From assembly GCA_002914805.1 (NCBI GenBank), contig JXTB01000071.1, positions 921,786-985,785 on the forward strand: DNA of 64,000 nt, in the 5' to 3' direction. The DNA is from Parasponia andersonii. Its lineage: Eukaryota > Streptophyta > Magnoliopsida > Rosales > Cannabaceae. Shown one piece after another: positions 1 to 10,236 of the stretch. Made by a program: the position numbers and the translations under genes. The notes beneath the pieces are model-generated. The model saw nothing but the letters and a program-made list of their open reading frames with translations. It was not told where the DNA came from and searched no databases. Within the stretch, counting starts at the first letter, position 1. The number at the start of each line of letters is the position of its first letter.

Positions 1-2240
1 AATCAATTTGGCCTAATTTCGGGGTTTTTTTTTTTTTTTTGGAAAATAAGGGGAAGTTGATATGAAAGACTGAAGATCACCGTATAAATATTGAACAAAT
101 ATTGACACTTTCCATATGACTGCACCTTATGGACAGGGGCATGTTTAAGCGAAAAAGGTAGAGATGGTAATAACTCAATAATGTCTTTGTCAGTGGTTGT
201 GCCCTCCTCCATACGGAATATTGCCCAACTCCCACACCAATCAAACAAATACGGCTTTCTTTTGCCCAAAAAAAAAAAAGCTTTCTTTGTCTTTCTTTTT
301 TTTTTTTATTAAAAAAAATTTGTTCAATATGTCTTATATGTTCTGTAATTCTTTATTTTTTTACTACATCACATGTTAAACACAGCCTCCTAAAAGTTTT
401 CTATATTTTCCGATTGGAGGATTTTTTTTCTATAGNNNNNNNNNNNNNNNNNNNNNNNNNNNNAATTACATTGAACTTTTTTCCTAAAAAAATTATGGGA
501 GTAATCTTTTAAAAAATTTGGGGTAAAAATCCTGTATGCTATAAGCATTTCTGCTTTTAAGTAAAATTCATTAGAAGGTCAAAAAAGGCATATGAGTTTG
601 AAAGGAACAATAAAATTAACATAATTCTCAAATATCTTCCATTCCTTTTCTTTGCAAAGTGGACGAATTCATTATGTTGAATAAATACCAAATATTCTCA
701 TCCTATTTAATAATAGTCCCATAGCAAATAATTTTACACACGGCTCAAAACTATCCAAATCAACAAACACGTCCTGATTTTGTTCCTTTTTAAACGATAT
801 TGCATTAAAATTGTTACTTATGATTATTTGAAATGATAAATTGCTATGTAGGCCTCGCCTAAGTTGGTGCATTGGTCTATTGTGTAATATGTAATTTGGT
901 GCTAACCAAAGTATATATATATCAAGGATGTAATCCTTTGAGGAGAGTGGTCTTGTCTATGATTTGGCTAACAAAAGTCACATTTTAACTAATAAAATAT
1001 TAGACAAATATGATTTATATTTATTAAAATACAAACAGACGGGATCCTCAAAGAGACTACATCGTTACATAAATATATATATATATATATATAAATTTGA
1101 TAAAAATAAACTCTTCAAAAGAATATCATTACTTGAAGTAAAATAATTTCAATTACAATATAGGAATAACAATTATAATTTCCAACTTCTCAGTCACAAA
1201 CACAACAACAAAATTTGTAGATTATTATAATTATCCAAGAGAAGAAGATAATACGGACCACTAGCAAACTATTGTATCAATATCTACTCATAGATTGCAT
1301 TTTTGGTGGGTGACCATATGATTCCAACCTTAATTAAGATCCACTGTTAAAAAGAAAAACAACTCATCTGTCTAACAGATTTAAATCAAAGAAAAAAATC
1401 TCAAATTCAAGAATTAGTAAACAGGCTTAAAATTCACATAAAATATAGTACTACAAACCAATTCTAGATTTAGATTTATTAGAAAACTTGAAAAAAAAAA
1501 CTAAAAAAAATCTCTCATTCTTGCAAGAGAGTCAGGGAGGGAGAGGAGGAAAAGGAGAAAGAGGGGAAGTCGGAGAAAGAGAAGAAGTAGGCACTCTCTA
1601 TCTAGTCTAGCTTCTTTTTGAAAGTAAAAAACCGTTTTAGAGAGAAAGAAAAAGGTATTAGATATTTTCCATTCAATATTTTACTTTAATTTCCACACGT
1701 ATAAATAGAGTTCTACTCAATGATTTTTTTTAAAAAAAAAATTACATTGTGTATATATTTACATGGGCTTGAACCCAAGGCCCTCTACTTTGATTCCATG
1801 TTAGATAATCAATTCATTCCAAAAACTTAGGCTACTAAGAGGTGGACTAATAATTATACTATACTCTAACAATTTTTATCTCTAATTAACATATTATTAC
1901 TCCTAAGTGAAGCAACGATGTCCAAGCAAAACAGTTCGTTTGCATCATTAATGTCTATATTATCATTGCCTTTGCTAGATGATTTCAACTAAATGTAATT
2001 TTCTATTTAGTATGTGACTTAGTCATTTGGTGGGTGAAACTTACATGCTCCTAATCCATTATATATCAAATCGTAAGTGTAAAATACAAATCGATATATA
2101 CATTTTCTTTGGTTTCTAGATGCATAATTAGATTAAATCAACTCATAAATTAAAATTAAAAGAGGCCAGTATTATAGAACGAGAATGAAAATTTGTGATA
2201 ATGCAATCTAATTACTATCACCAACGAAATTTTTTACTCC
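1..2240. other. AT-rich intergenic DNA, no gene seen
   Basis: I see no supportable gene here. The stretch holds long A and T runs, a short (TA)n tract at about 1073-1093, a purine-rich GGA/GAA patch at about 1530-1600, and an assembly gap. Short open frames are low-complexity and lack splice context or recognisable domains. Confidence 0.7.
436..463. other. Assembly gap (28 N)
   Basis: This is a run of 28 N bases in AT-rich intergenic DNA. Nothing can be said about the missing sequence. Confidence 0.99.
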
Positions 2241-2249
2241 TCTTCAGTT

Positions 2250-3205
2250 TGTCGTGAAGTTGAGGAAGTAGCCGTAAAAGAAAAAGCTAAAAACCTGTTT
2301 GTGAAAAGCCAACTAAAGCTAGTAGTAGGGAAATTGAAGTGTTATTATATAGGAAAGAGTCTTACTCGAAACAAAGATCTCATGCGGATTGGTTGAATTC
2401 AGGTGGTCGGAATACCAAGTCTTTCTATTCCAAGGCTAGTAGTAGACAGTAGAAAAGTGAGATCTCGAGAATAAGAAATTCGCAAGGGGTACGGGTGGAA
2501 AATAGGGAGAAAATTGTTGGTGTTCTAGAAGATTATTTCAATACCATTTTTTGTTCTAGCAACCTGTCCAGTTCAGAGTTGGAGGTGCCTACCTCTAACA
2601 TCAAAGCTTAGTTATCTGCAGAGGAGTTGACTATTTTGAGGAGACCTTTTTCGAGTGAGAAGATGCTTTACAAAGTATGAGATCCATCAAAGCTCCAGGT
2701 CCCGATGGGTTTCATGCAGTGTTCTATCAGAAGAACTGGGACACAGTTAGTCCTGCCATAGTGCGTGCATGCTTGGATGTTTTGAATAAAAGTATAGTTA
2801 GTCCTGCCGTAGTGCGTGCATGCTTAGATATTTTGAATGAAAATAACTTAGTAAGAAAGGCTAATTCTATGAATCTGGTTTTGATTCCAAAAAAAGGGAA
2901 GCTGGAGGTAATGTTAGACTTCCGCCCCATTAGCTTATGCAATGTTGTTTACAAGCTAGTGACAAAGATGATCGCAAACAGGCTTAAAGGTGTTCTTTAG
3001 GATCTCATTTCTTGCAATCAAAATACCTTTGCTCTAGGTAGATTCATCATGGATAACGTCATAGCTTCTTTTGAAATTCTACATTCCCCCCGTAAAAGAT
3101 CTAATGGCAACAAGGGCGTTAAGGCACTGAAACAGGATGTGAGCTAGGCTTGTGACAGAGTTGAATGAGATTTTATTGGCAAGATTATGGAACGAATGGA
3201 GTTTC
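2250..3205 (+). pseudogene. LINE (non-LTR) reverse-transcriptase relic
   Basis: This is a fragment of a plant L1-type LINE ORF2. The best open stretch (2677-3000) reads through the LINE RT hallmarks: KAPGPDGF, then LVLIPKK, then DFRPISLCNVVYKLVTKMIANRL. Sequence upstream (about 2340-2676) still resembles the endonuclease-RT linker of such elements, and sequence downstream (3001-3200) continues towards the next RT block, but both are broken by stop codons and frameshifts. The YADD catalytic block, the 3' end and a poly-A tail are missing, so it is truncated on both sides. A 51-bp in-frame tandem duplication sits inside the RT frame at 2746-2847. It has no coding capacity. The LINE identity is confident; the exact borders are not. 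Confidence 0.8.
2746..2847 (+). repeat. 51-bp tandem duplication inside the LINE RT frame
   Basis: Two adjacent 51-bp units (2746-2796 and 2797-2847) differ at a few positions. Each encodes a variant of a 17-residue segment containing RACLD. The period is a multiple of three, so the reading frame is kept. Other LINE RTs I know of have this segment once. Confidence 0.85.
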
Positions 3206-3234
3206 TATTTGTAGTTATTTATGAAAAATGTAAC

Positions 3235-4060
3235 AAAATTAAATATGAGCGGAAGTATAGAAAACAAAATTTTTTTTCGGATTATAGTTTTTTATAAAAT
3301 CTTTTAGGATATTTCTTATGGTCTAATACATATAAGAGATTGTATACCTTAATCAATGAGTCTTTCTTCTTATCTACCAAGTTTATAACTTCAAAAGTGA
3401 GTGGACAACTCGATCTTGATCAACTTCAAGTGAGAATCTAAAAACTTTAATGACCTCTTGTAGTAGCTCCAAGAATTTCTCTCTCTCATTTTAATCTCAT
3501 TTTTCTGTGCAACCGCAAAATTAATGTTTCAATCAAAACTAAACATGTACACAACAGGGGGGGGGGGGGGGGAGAGGGGGATAAAAGGCTCCTCTTAAAG
3601 GGAGAATTCAGCCAATCCTAAGGGAGATGGACTGGCTAAATTTCACTATTTATTTAGCAGTGTGGTGGGCAACAATTCAGCCTTTTTCTCCTTTTTTTGT
3701 GTAATTGCCTAGAAAGTTGTTTCAGCCCAATTGATCTCATGCAGCTCAACATCTTATTGTAGATTGGGGACCCAAGTGGACCTATTTAATTCAAACTCCA
3801 ATAGACAAAAACTCAGTTACAATTAACTTTTAATACAAGTAGGCTTGTACTATTAGTTATAGACTGATTCCGCTAAAAGTCCAAATTGCACTATTGAATT
3901 AAATGAATATCATAAGATACTTTATAATTAAAATTATTTCCATTAGATAATTAACATATGCATATATATTCCCACTTAAATTCCGATAATTGGAGCTACG
4001 TAAAATTACTGTTTTGTCCCTCTAATTATATCTTTAAATTCTTTGATACAAAACTATATC
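3235..4060 (-). repeat. Possible degraded copia-type solo LTR, with a poly-G tract
   Basis: The order of features parallels the better-preserved minus-oriented solo LTR at 12907-14488. Both have a GCGG(A)-rich start, a stretch like 'ttgtataccttaatc', a CTCTCTC leader-like patch, then AT-rich sequence ending in 'aaattactgttttgtccctc'. I see no clean TG/CA ends or target duplication, so this is only a suggestion. A homopolymer of about 16 G lies at 3557-3572, followed by further G-rich sequence. Confidence 0.3.
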
Positions 4061-4256
4061 TAATAGATGATCAAACTTACGAAAAGTTTTTAATTAATAA
4101 AATATCTAATTTTATTAATTACTTAACTAAGATTTAAATCATCCAAGCTCTTATAGCCCCTAAAGGTAGTATTTACTTTTTATATAATAGAGTTGTAGAT
4201 TCCATATTTTCTTATTTTGTTGAGTGGTTGTACTTATAGGAACTTACACTTTTTAT

Positions 4257-6086
4257 ATGAATAATCAACGAGACCAAGAATTGGTGCCCTTAGATCCTGA
4301 AATTAAAAGAAAATTTCGAGCAAAGAGAAGGGAGTAGCAATAAGATTTAGCTGGTGTAGAAGGAATGACATAAGAAGCTAGTGTTAATAATGTGGTAGCA
4401 ATGGTAGATGACAAGAATAGAGCAATTAGAGAGTATATTATCCCTATACTCAATGGATCGAATCCTGGCATTGTTAGGACTGAAATTCAAGCACCTCAAT
4501 TTGAATTGAAGCTGGTTATGTTTCAAATGCTCCAAACTATACGGTAATTCAATGGGTTACCAATGGAAAATCCCCATCTCTACCTTCGGTTATTCATAGA
4601 AGTGTGTCATTCGTTCAAGTTGCAAGGAGACACATATTAAATTCTAAGGTTAAAACTATTTTCATATTCTTTAAGAGATAGAGCAAGAGTGTGGTTGAAC
4701 TTAATACCCCAGATTCGGTGGCCACATGGAATAACTTGGCAGAGAAATTTTTGATGAAGTATTCCCTACCAACGAAAAATGCTAACTCTGAAATAATATT
4801 ACTTCTTTTCAGCAATTTGATGGGGAATCATTATATAAAGCATGGGAGTGATTTAAAGAGTTACTAAGGAAGTGCCCACCCTATGGAACCTTTATTGGAT
4901 CCAAATGGAGACATTTTATAATGGCCTTAATGCTCGTACTCGAAAAATGGTGGATACTTCAGCCGATGGTGCTCTTCTTACACTGTCCTATAATAATGCT
5001 TATGAAATTTTGGAGTTGATGGCCAACAATAATTATCTATAGCCGACTGAAAGAGTTGCTACAGGAAGGCATGTTGCTGGAATCCATGATGTAGATACAG
5101 TCACGGCCTTGACAGCTCAAGTTTTATCACTATCTAATATTCTGAAATCTAGGAATATGGCTACTGGAGCAAATAAAGAGCATACTATTAGAGTCTCTTA
5201 TGTTTATTATGGCGAGGGACATTCATTTGACAGTTGTCCATCTAACCTTACGTTGATGTATTATGTGGGTAACTACAATAAGAATAACAATCTGTTTTCG
5301 AATACTTATAACCAGTGATGGAGACAGTACCCTAATTTTTTATAGAGGAATCAAGGAGTTAGTTTATATACAACTCCAAATAGAATAGCCCAACCACTTG
5401 GTTTCCAACAACAATATCTGTAGCAACAACGATTTCAAAAATAGTAACCTTTAGAGTAATCCAGCTCTATTGAAGCCCTATTGAAGGAGTTTATGGCAAA
5501 AAATGATACAATAATTTAGAACTAGTCAACAATGATCCAAAACCAAGCAGTTTCACTTAGAAACTTGAAGAATCAAATGGAGTAGTTAGCTAATGTATTG
5601 AGTAGCAGGCCCCAAGGTTCCTTGCTAAGTGATACAGAAAATCCGAGGTGTAATGATAAAGAACATTATAAAGTAATCATATTAAGGAGTAGAAAAAAGC
5701 TAGAAAGGCCTGAAATAATGCCCAAGCAACTAAGAGAGCCCTCTTCAATCCAAGGAGAAGAGGAGAAGAAAAATAGAGTGGAAAATTTAGCAAAGTAGAC
5801 TGTTGAAAAGGAAAAATCTACTACAGCAAAACTGCCCAGAAAAGCAGAATGACAGACCACCACCATATTTTCCTCATCGATTCTACACGCAGTAGCAAGA
5901 CAAACAATTCAACTATTTTTGCATGTTTTGAAGTAGCTACATATCAATATACCACTGGTGGAAGCTTTAGAACAAATGCCAAAATATGTCAAGTTCATAA
6001 AAGACATCTTTCTAAGAAAAGAAGATTGAGAGAATTCGAAATAATGGCACTTGCAAAAGAATGTAGCTCAATCTTATAGAGCAAAC
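4257..6086 (+). pseudogene. Ty3/gypsy (Athila-like) gag relic
   Basis: These are remnants of a gypsy gag polyprotein, readable only by hopping frames. Recognisable blocks in order are an N-terminal LVPLDPEI; REYI-PIL plus NPGIVRTEIQAPQFELK at about 4430-4510; and the retrotransposon-gag core around TWNNLAEKFLMKY at about 4720-4770. Then come a NGLNARTRKMVDTSADGALL block at about 4920-4980, the cysteine-containing YYGEGHSFDSCPSN motif at 5200-5250, and a protease-proximal KRHLSKKRRLREFE block at about 6000-6045. The last block is typical of Athila-type gag/protease junctions. Many glutamine positions are TAG stops. The relic ends abruptly where the copia LTR starts, so the copia element lies inside or against it. 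Family placement is from memory of such proteins; the gypsy gag call is firm. Confidence 0.8.
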
Positions 6087-7715
6087 TATTGGAATAATGT
6101 CCTATAAAGTAATTTATTATTTATACATTATAAACAATATTTCTTGGATTATTTAGTATCTATTTGTTATTAATAAATTCCATGCTATGAATTTCTATTT
6201 CATTTATGTCCTATTGATATACATGTGATGTGTATGTTTATCTTATGCAAACATCTAAAAGATTTCAAGACATGAAACAAGTAATAAAGAAGTATTCATA
6301 TAATGAGTTCATATGTGGGAGACATTATATTCTTTATTTCATTATGTCTAAATTAAATTGTTTGCATTCTGCATATTGAAGATGGAATACATTACTATAT
6401 CATAGAATGTAGTGTTGTCTATTTAATTAATGAAGTCTCTAATTATCGAAGTGAGTCTTCGGATAGAAATACTAGTATGTTATAAGAAAGTTATAACAGT
6501 ATCGAACATGACCTAGTGAATTAGAATTTGAGGTTAAGTGCCGTAACTCAACTTTCTAATTTTACTAATCTAGCACTATTGTAGAAGACCTTAATCCTAG
6601 CGATTAACGAACTTACTTTCATGTGTTTTGTCTTTTTGAGTTACTAAAGGACTAGTTCCAATTTATGGTTCGAACTCTGGTATCTTGGAAGATAAAGTAT
6701 ATGAAATGTGTAGAACGTTTTTCATGATGGATACTATACATATGATGTCACTTTGAGTTTTTTTAAGTACTTGGATAATATAAACTAGAGCTCCGGTATT
6801 CACTATGTGAATTTGACTGTTTTGGTATAAGCAGATATAAACACCATAGTCAACTATTATCCATTAGATGAAAAATGGTAACTCAAAGGTAAATATATAC
6901 TAGAGGGGAAATACGGTAATTTCATCTTACTAGTACAGCACTGCATTGGAGGTATGTCTACAGGTATAGTATATGCTAAATGAATCAAGCTAATTAATTG
7001 TTAATAAGCTTCATAGAAAATAAATGATATTTAGTCCAAGAGTTCAATATTGGGCCTATAGTGGTGTGCCCCAATATTAATGGACAAGGCCCAATCATAA
7101 TTAAGAGTTAATTATGATAGTGGGTATATGGTCTATTGGAGCTTGGGCTTTATGGATCCATCTGGTCCTCTGTCTAGCTCAAATTAAAGCCCAATAGTTA
7201 TTTGATAATCAGTTAAGCCTAATAAACCCATTAGGGTTTACTAATCTCTCTATAGTTAGGAGAAAAGTTCTCTAACTACACAATACAACGTTACACATGA
7301 AACACCCCATTGAGAAGAGAGTGTCACATGCATAACAGAGAGAGAGAGAGAGCAGAAATCGGCCAACCCTAGGGATTCCATCCTTAGTGTTTCTGGTCAA
7401 GCCGAAGAAATCGTTTCGAGAAGATTATCTTCTTATTCGTCTGTGGATCTCTTTGTAGAGAATCAAGAAGCTGACTACTCACCGGATCAATCAAATGACT
7501 TTTAGAATAGACGGGAAGACGAGAAGGTTGTGGAGCAAATTCAAATATTGTTCTTGCCTAGATCAAGAGTTAATTTATGTTAGATCACGATCCAAAACGT
7601 TTTCTAAAAAGAAAAATTTTAAACGACCAATTCTACTGCGTTTTTTGATTTTACAAAACTATGGTGTTCTTGAAAATGATTTTATGAAAATATTTTCCGA
7701 AAATTAATTCCAATA
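6087..7715 (+). repeat. Copia 5' LTR
   Basis: The LTR begins TATTGGAATAATGTCC (expected TGTTGG, so the TG has mutated) and ends ATTCCAATA (expected ATTCCAACA); the ends are inverted repeats. The first 400 bp align closely with the 3' LTR fragment at 15805-16221 and with the inverted arm at 17958-18458. It contains a GA-rich tract at about 7339-7352 and a segment resembling the reverse complement of the solo LTR at 12907. The exact right border is uncertain by a few bases. Confidence 0.85.
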
Positions 7716-7727
7716 GACATCAGCAAT

Positions 7728-7741
7728 TGGTACCAGAGCAT
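7728..7741 (+). other. Copia primer-binding site, initiator tRNA-Met type
   Basis: TGGTACCAGAGCAT lies 12 bp inside the 5' LTR. It differs by one base from TGGTATCAGAGC, the PBS complementary to plant initiator tRNA-Met used by most copia elements. Confidence 0.85.
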
Positions 7742-8084
7742 AGTTTTATTATTGATCTAGCATATTTTACTCCGATCTATTCTCTTGTTGATTGATGTTT
7801 TTGATTTCTGGAAAGGTTTTATTTATATTTGGTCTTGTTCATATTATGAATATGCTCTAGTTTGCATGATGATCAATAGATTCAATAAGTTTGAATAATT
7901 ATTTGATTAGAAGTTGCTATGAGGTAATAATCATGTTTATTTTGATTTTCATTTTTTCGGCATGTTTTTGATTTCTATGTATTCATGTTTTATGTACTTG
8001 ATAAAACTATGCATGGAAATGTTTTGATTTTTAATTATTTTTTGAGTTTTATGAAAACTGTTTTTTTTTTCAATTAAAAAAAAA

Positions 8085-8690
8085 CGAGACGACGGAGCGA
8101 TGCACGGCTAGGAGCTGTGTGCTTTGCCCGCGCCAGGCCTGCTAGTGTGACCCGCGCACGGGCCATACGGGTACACCAGCAAATGAGTTCTGTGCGAGAC
8201 CTATGGACTGCCTCCCTACACAGGCCGTGCGGGTGCACCCCGCATATGTAGCACAGGCTCGGCCCTTGCAGGCCACGCGGATGTGATTCGCATATGGCCT
8301 GCGGGCAGCCAGCCAGAGCATGCCGCGCGGAATCACACTACGCATACGGCATGGGCACAATTCTGCTGGCCGCGCGGATACGATCCATGCGTGGCCTACG
8401 AACGGCCAGCCCGCGCATGCCACGCAGGATCACCCCACGCATGGCGTGCGAGCACGGCTACGCGGCCGCACGGGTAGCCTCCCGTGCCTTGGCCGCTCGG
8501 GTGCCATCTCGTACATTTGACGTGCGAGAATTACGCGAGCCTGTTATCGTTCAGGAGTTGTCCCGAGTGAGACCGCGTAGCATTATGCGAGCCCGTTGGC
8601 TCCCGGTAGTTATCCCGAGTGTGGCCGCATACCGGCTTCCCATTCCGTCCGTCGGATTGTCCCAACATGTTTCGTATTTCCGGCCATAAT
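8085..8690 (+). repeat. GC-rich island with imperfect ~48-bp repeats in the copia leader
   Basis: This is a sharp GC-rich block inside an otherwise very AT-rich leader. Degenerate units recur at roughly 45-50 bp (about 8270-8450), each built around (T/G)GCC-CGCGG-AT and a following CGCAT-GG(C/T). Several frames stay open only because of the base composition; they look like shadows, not genes. The block lies between PBS and gag, so it would be part of the element's RNA leader. Confidence 0.7.
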
Positions 8691-10236
8691 TTTAATTATT
8701 TTCATTTTAAAATTGATTTAATTCATCCATAGTTTTATGAAAACTGATAGATTAAATTTTAAATTCAAATTTTTAAATTCTTTATTAAATTTGAATTTTC
8801 AAAATTTAAATTGATAGGATATTTTAATTTGAATTATATATATGATTAATATCCATAATATCTTAATTATTGTTTGAATAATTAAAGATATTTTAAAAGA
8901 GAAATTTTTAAAATGAGATATTATGAGATAATACCTTTGTTAGTTTTAAATTCAAATTTTGAATAGATATTTGAAAAACTGATTATATGATAGTTGGTAA
9001 TCTATTTTTGAATTTTAAATTTGTTCAAATTCAAATTAGAGATATTGTAGGAAATTTTATTTGTAAAATCTTCTATCTTTTAAATTTCAAATTTTGTGAA
9101 GATTTAAAATTTAAATTTAAATCAGAATATCTTTTCATATCTTCAAATTTGAATTTATGGTTGGTAGATATTTAATGAGATTAGATATTGATTTGAATTT
9201 TGAATTCAAATCTGACAGGATAAGATAATGGGAGATATTTAAGGAAGTTAAATTCAAATTAAGATTTCAAAAGTTGAAATTTAAATTTGAGATATTTAAG
9301 GAGATTTAATTAGTTAAATCTTTTATTTAAACTGATCAGATTTTGTGAAAATGTTTTCTAATTTAAATTTTAAATATTATCTTCCATATTTAAATATTTA
9401 ACATCATCTTATCAATTAGAATTATTTAAATGTTAAATAATTTTAAATTACCGGAAATTAATAAATCATTAATAATTAATTTTTTATCTACTTACTACTT
9501 TAGTATTATTAGGACAATGTTGGATGCATGCCTAATAATTAAGTATTATTACATAATCTTTAGTAACATGGCATATAAAAAATTAGAGCTACTCTCGTGC
9601 AAATATGAACATGCTTACATGACAGATTTTAGGTTACTAAGTTAGTTAGATAACTAGATAAAATTTATAAATCCCTTATTATAAAATATTGAGTGGGAGA
9701 AGGTATATGATACCTATGGTCTCCATTGTTGTTTCGTTATGTATTAGAATGAGTCTTGCCTCAGAATCTTGCTGAGTTCCTGTAGGAGGGTTTTTCGTCT
9801 GGGTAATACTGGAAATGAGCTTCTAAGGATAAGGTACTAGGTAGAATATATGAGGTTGATCACCTGTAGGAGACAGTCTTATATAGAAAGCTTAGTTACC
9901 AAAACAATGGTTAAACACTCAACTCGAAACATTAATATCCTCCCATAAGAGTTCTTATTAGTCGATTTGAGGACCAAAGAGAATGATAGTTAGAAATATG
10001 GGATAAGAGTTATCTATCTATTTACTAATTGAAATTGTTTCAGTTTGACTTATTGATTGCATGACTTCCCGTAAGAGATTTGAAATTAATGGCAGGTTAA
10101 ATTACCATGAATATAAGTGATAGTCTTAGGGATACTTCACTTGTATATTGTATGATTAATACTATATGTTAATTATTCAAAACATGATATATAATGTTTG
10201 CTTATACATGGAATATTTATTTATTTTTCAGGAGAT
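8691..10236 (+). other. AT-rich remainder of the copia leader
   Basis: Up to about 9420 this is built of repeated AAATTCAAATTT/GAATTTAAA-like words. About 9430-10236 is more complex but non-coding. No ORF with recognisable content occurs before the gag start at 10237. Confidence 0.65.

Noticed and set aside
1760..1800. tRNA-like 'GGGCTTGAACCC' segment
   Set aside because: No matching acceptor, anticodon or D arms could be found around it.
3557..3572. Poly-G run as a G-quadruplex or telomere-like signal
   Set aside because: A single homopolymer without spaced G-tracts; more likely a simple repeat or a sequencing weak spot.
8142..8689. Overlapping GC-rich ORFs of 64-131 codons on both strands
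   Set aside because: They are open in several frames at once because of GC-rich repeats; no domain, and they lie within the copia leader.
9430..9645. 71-codon ORF in the copia leader
   Set aside because: AT-rich chance frame without motif; gag clearly starts later at 10237.
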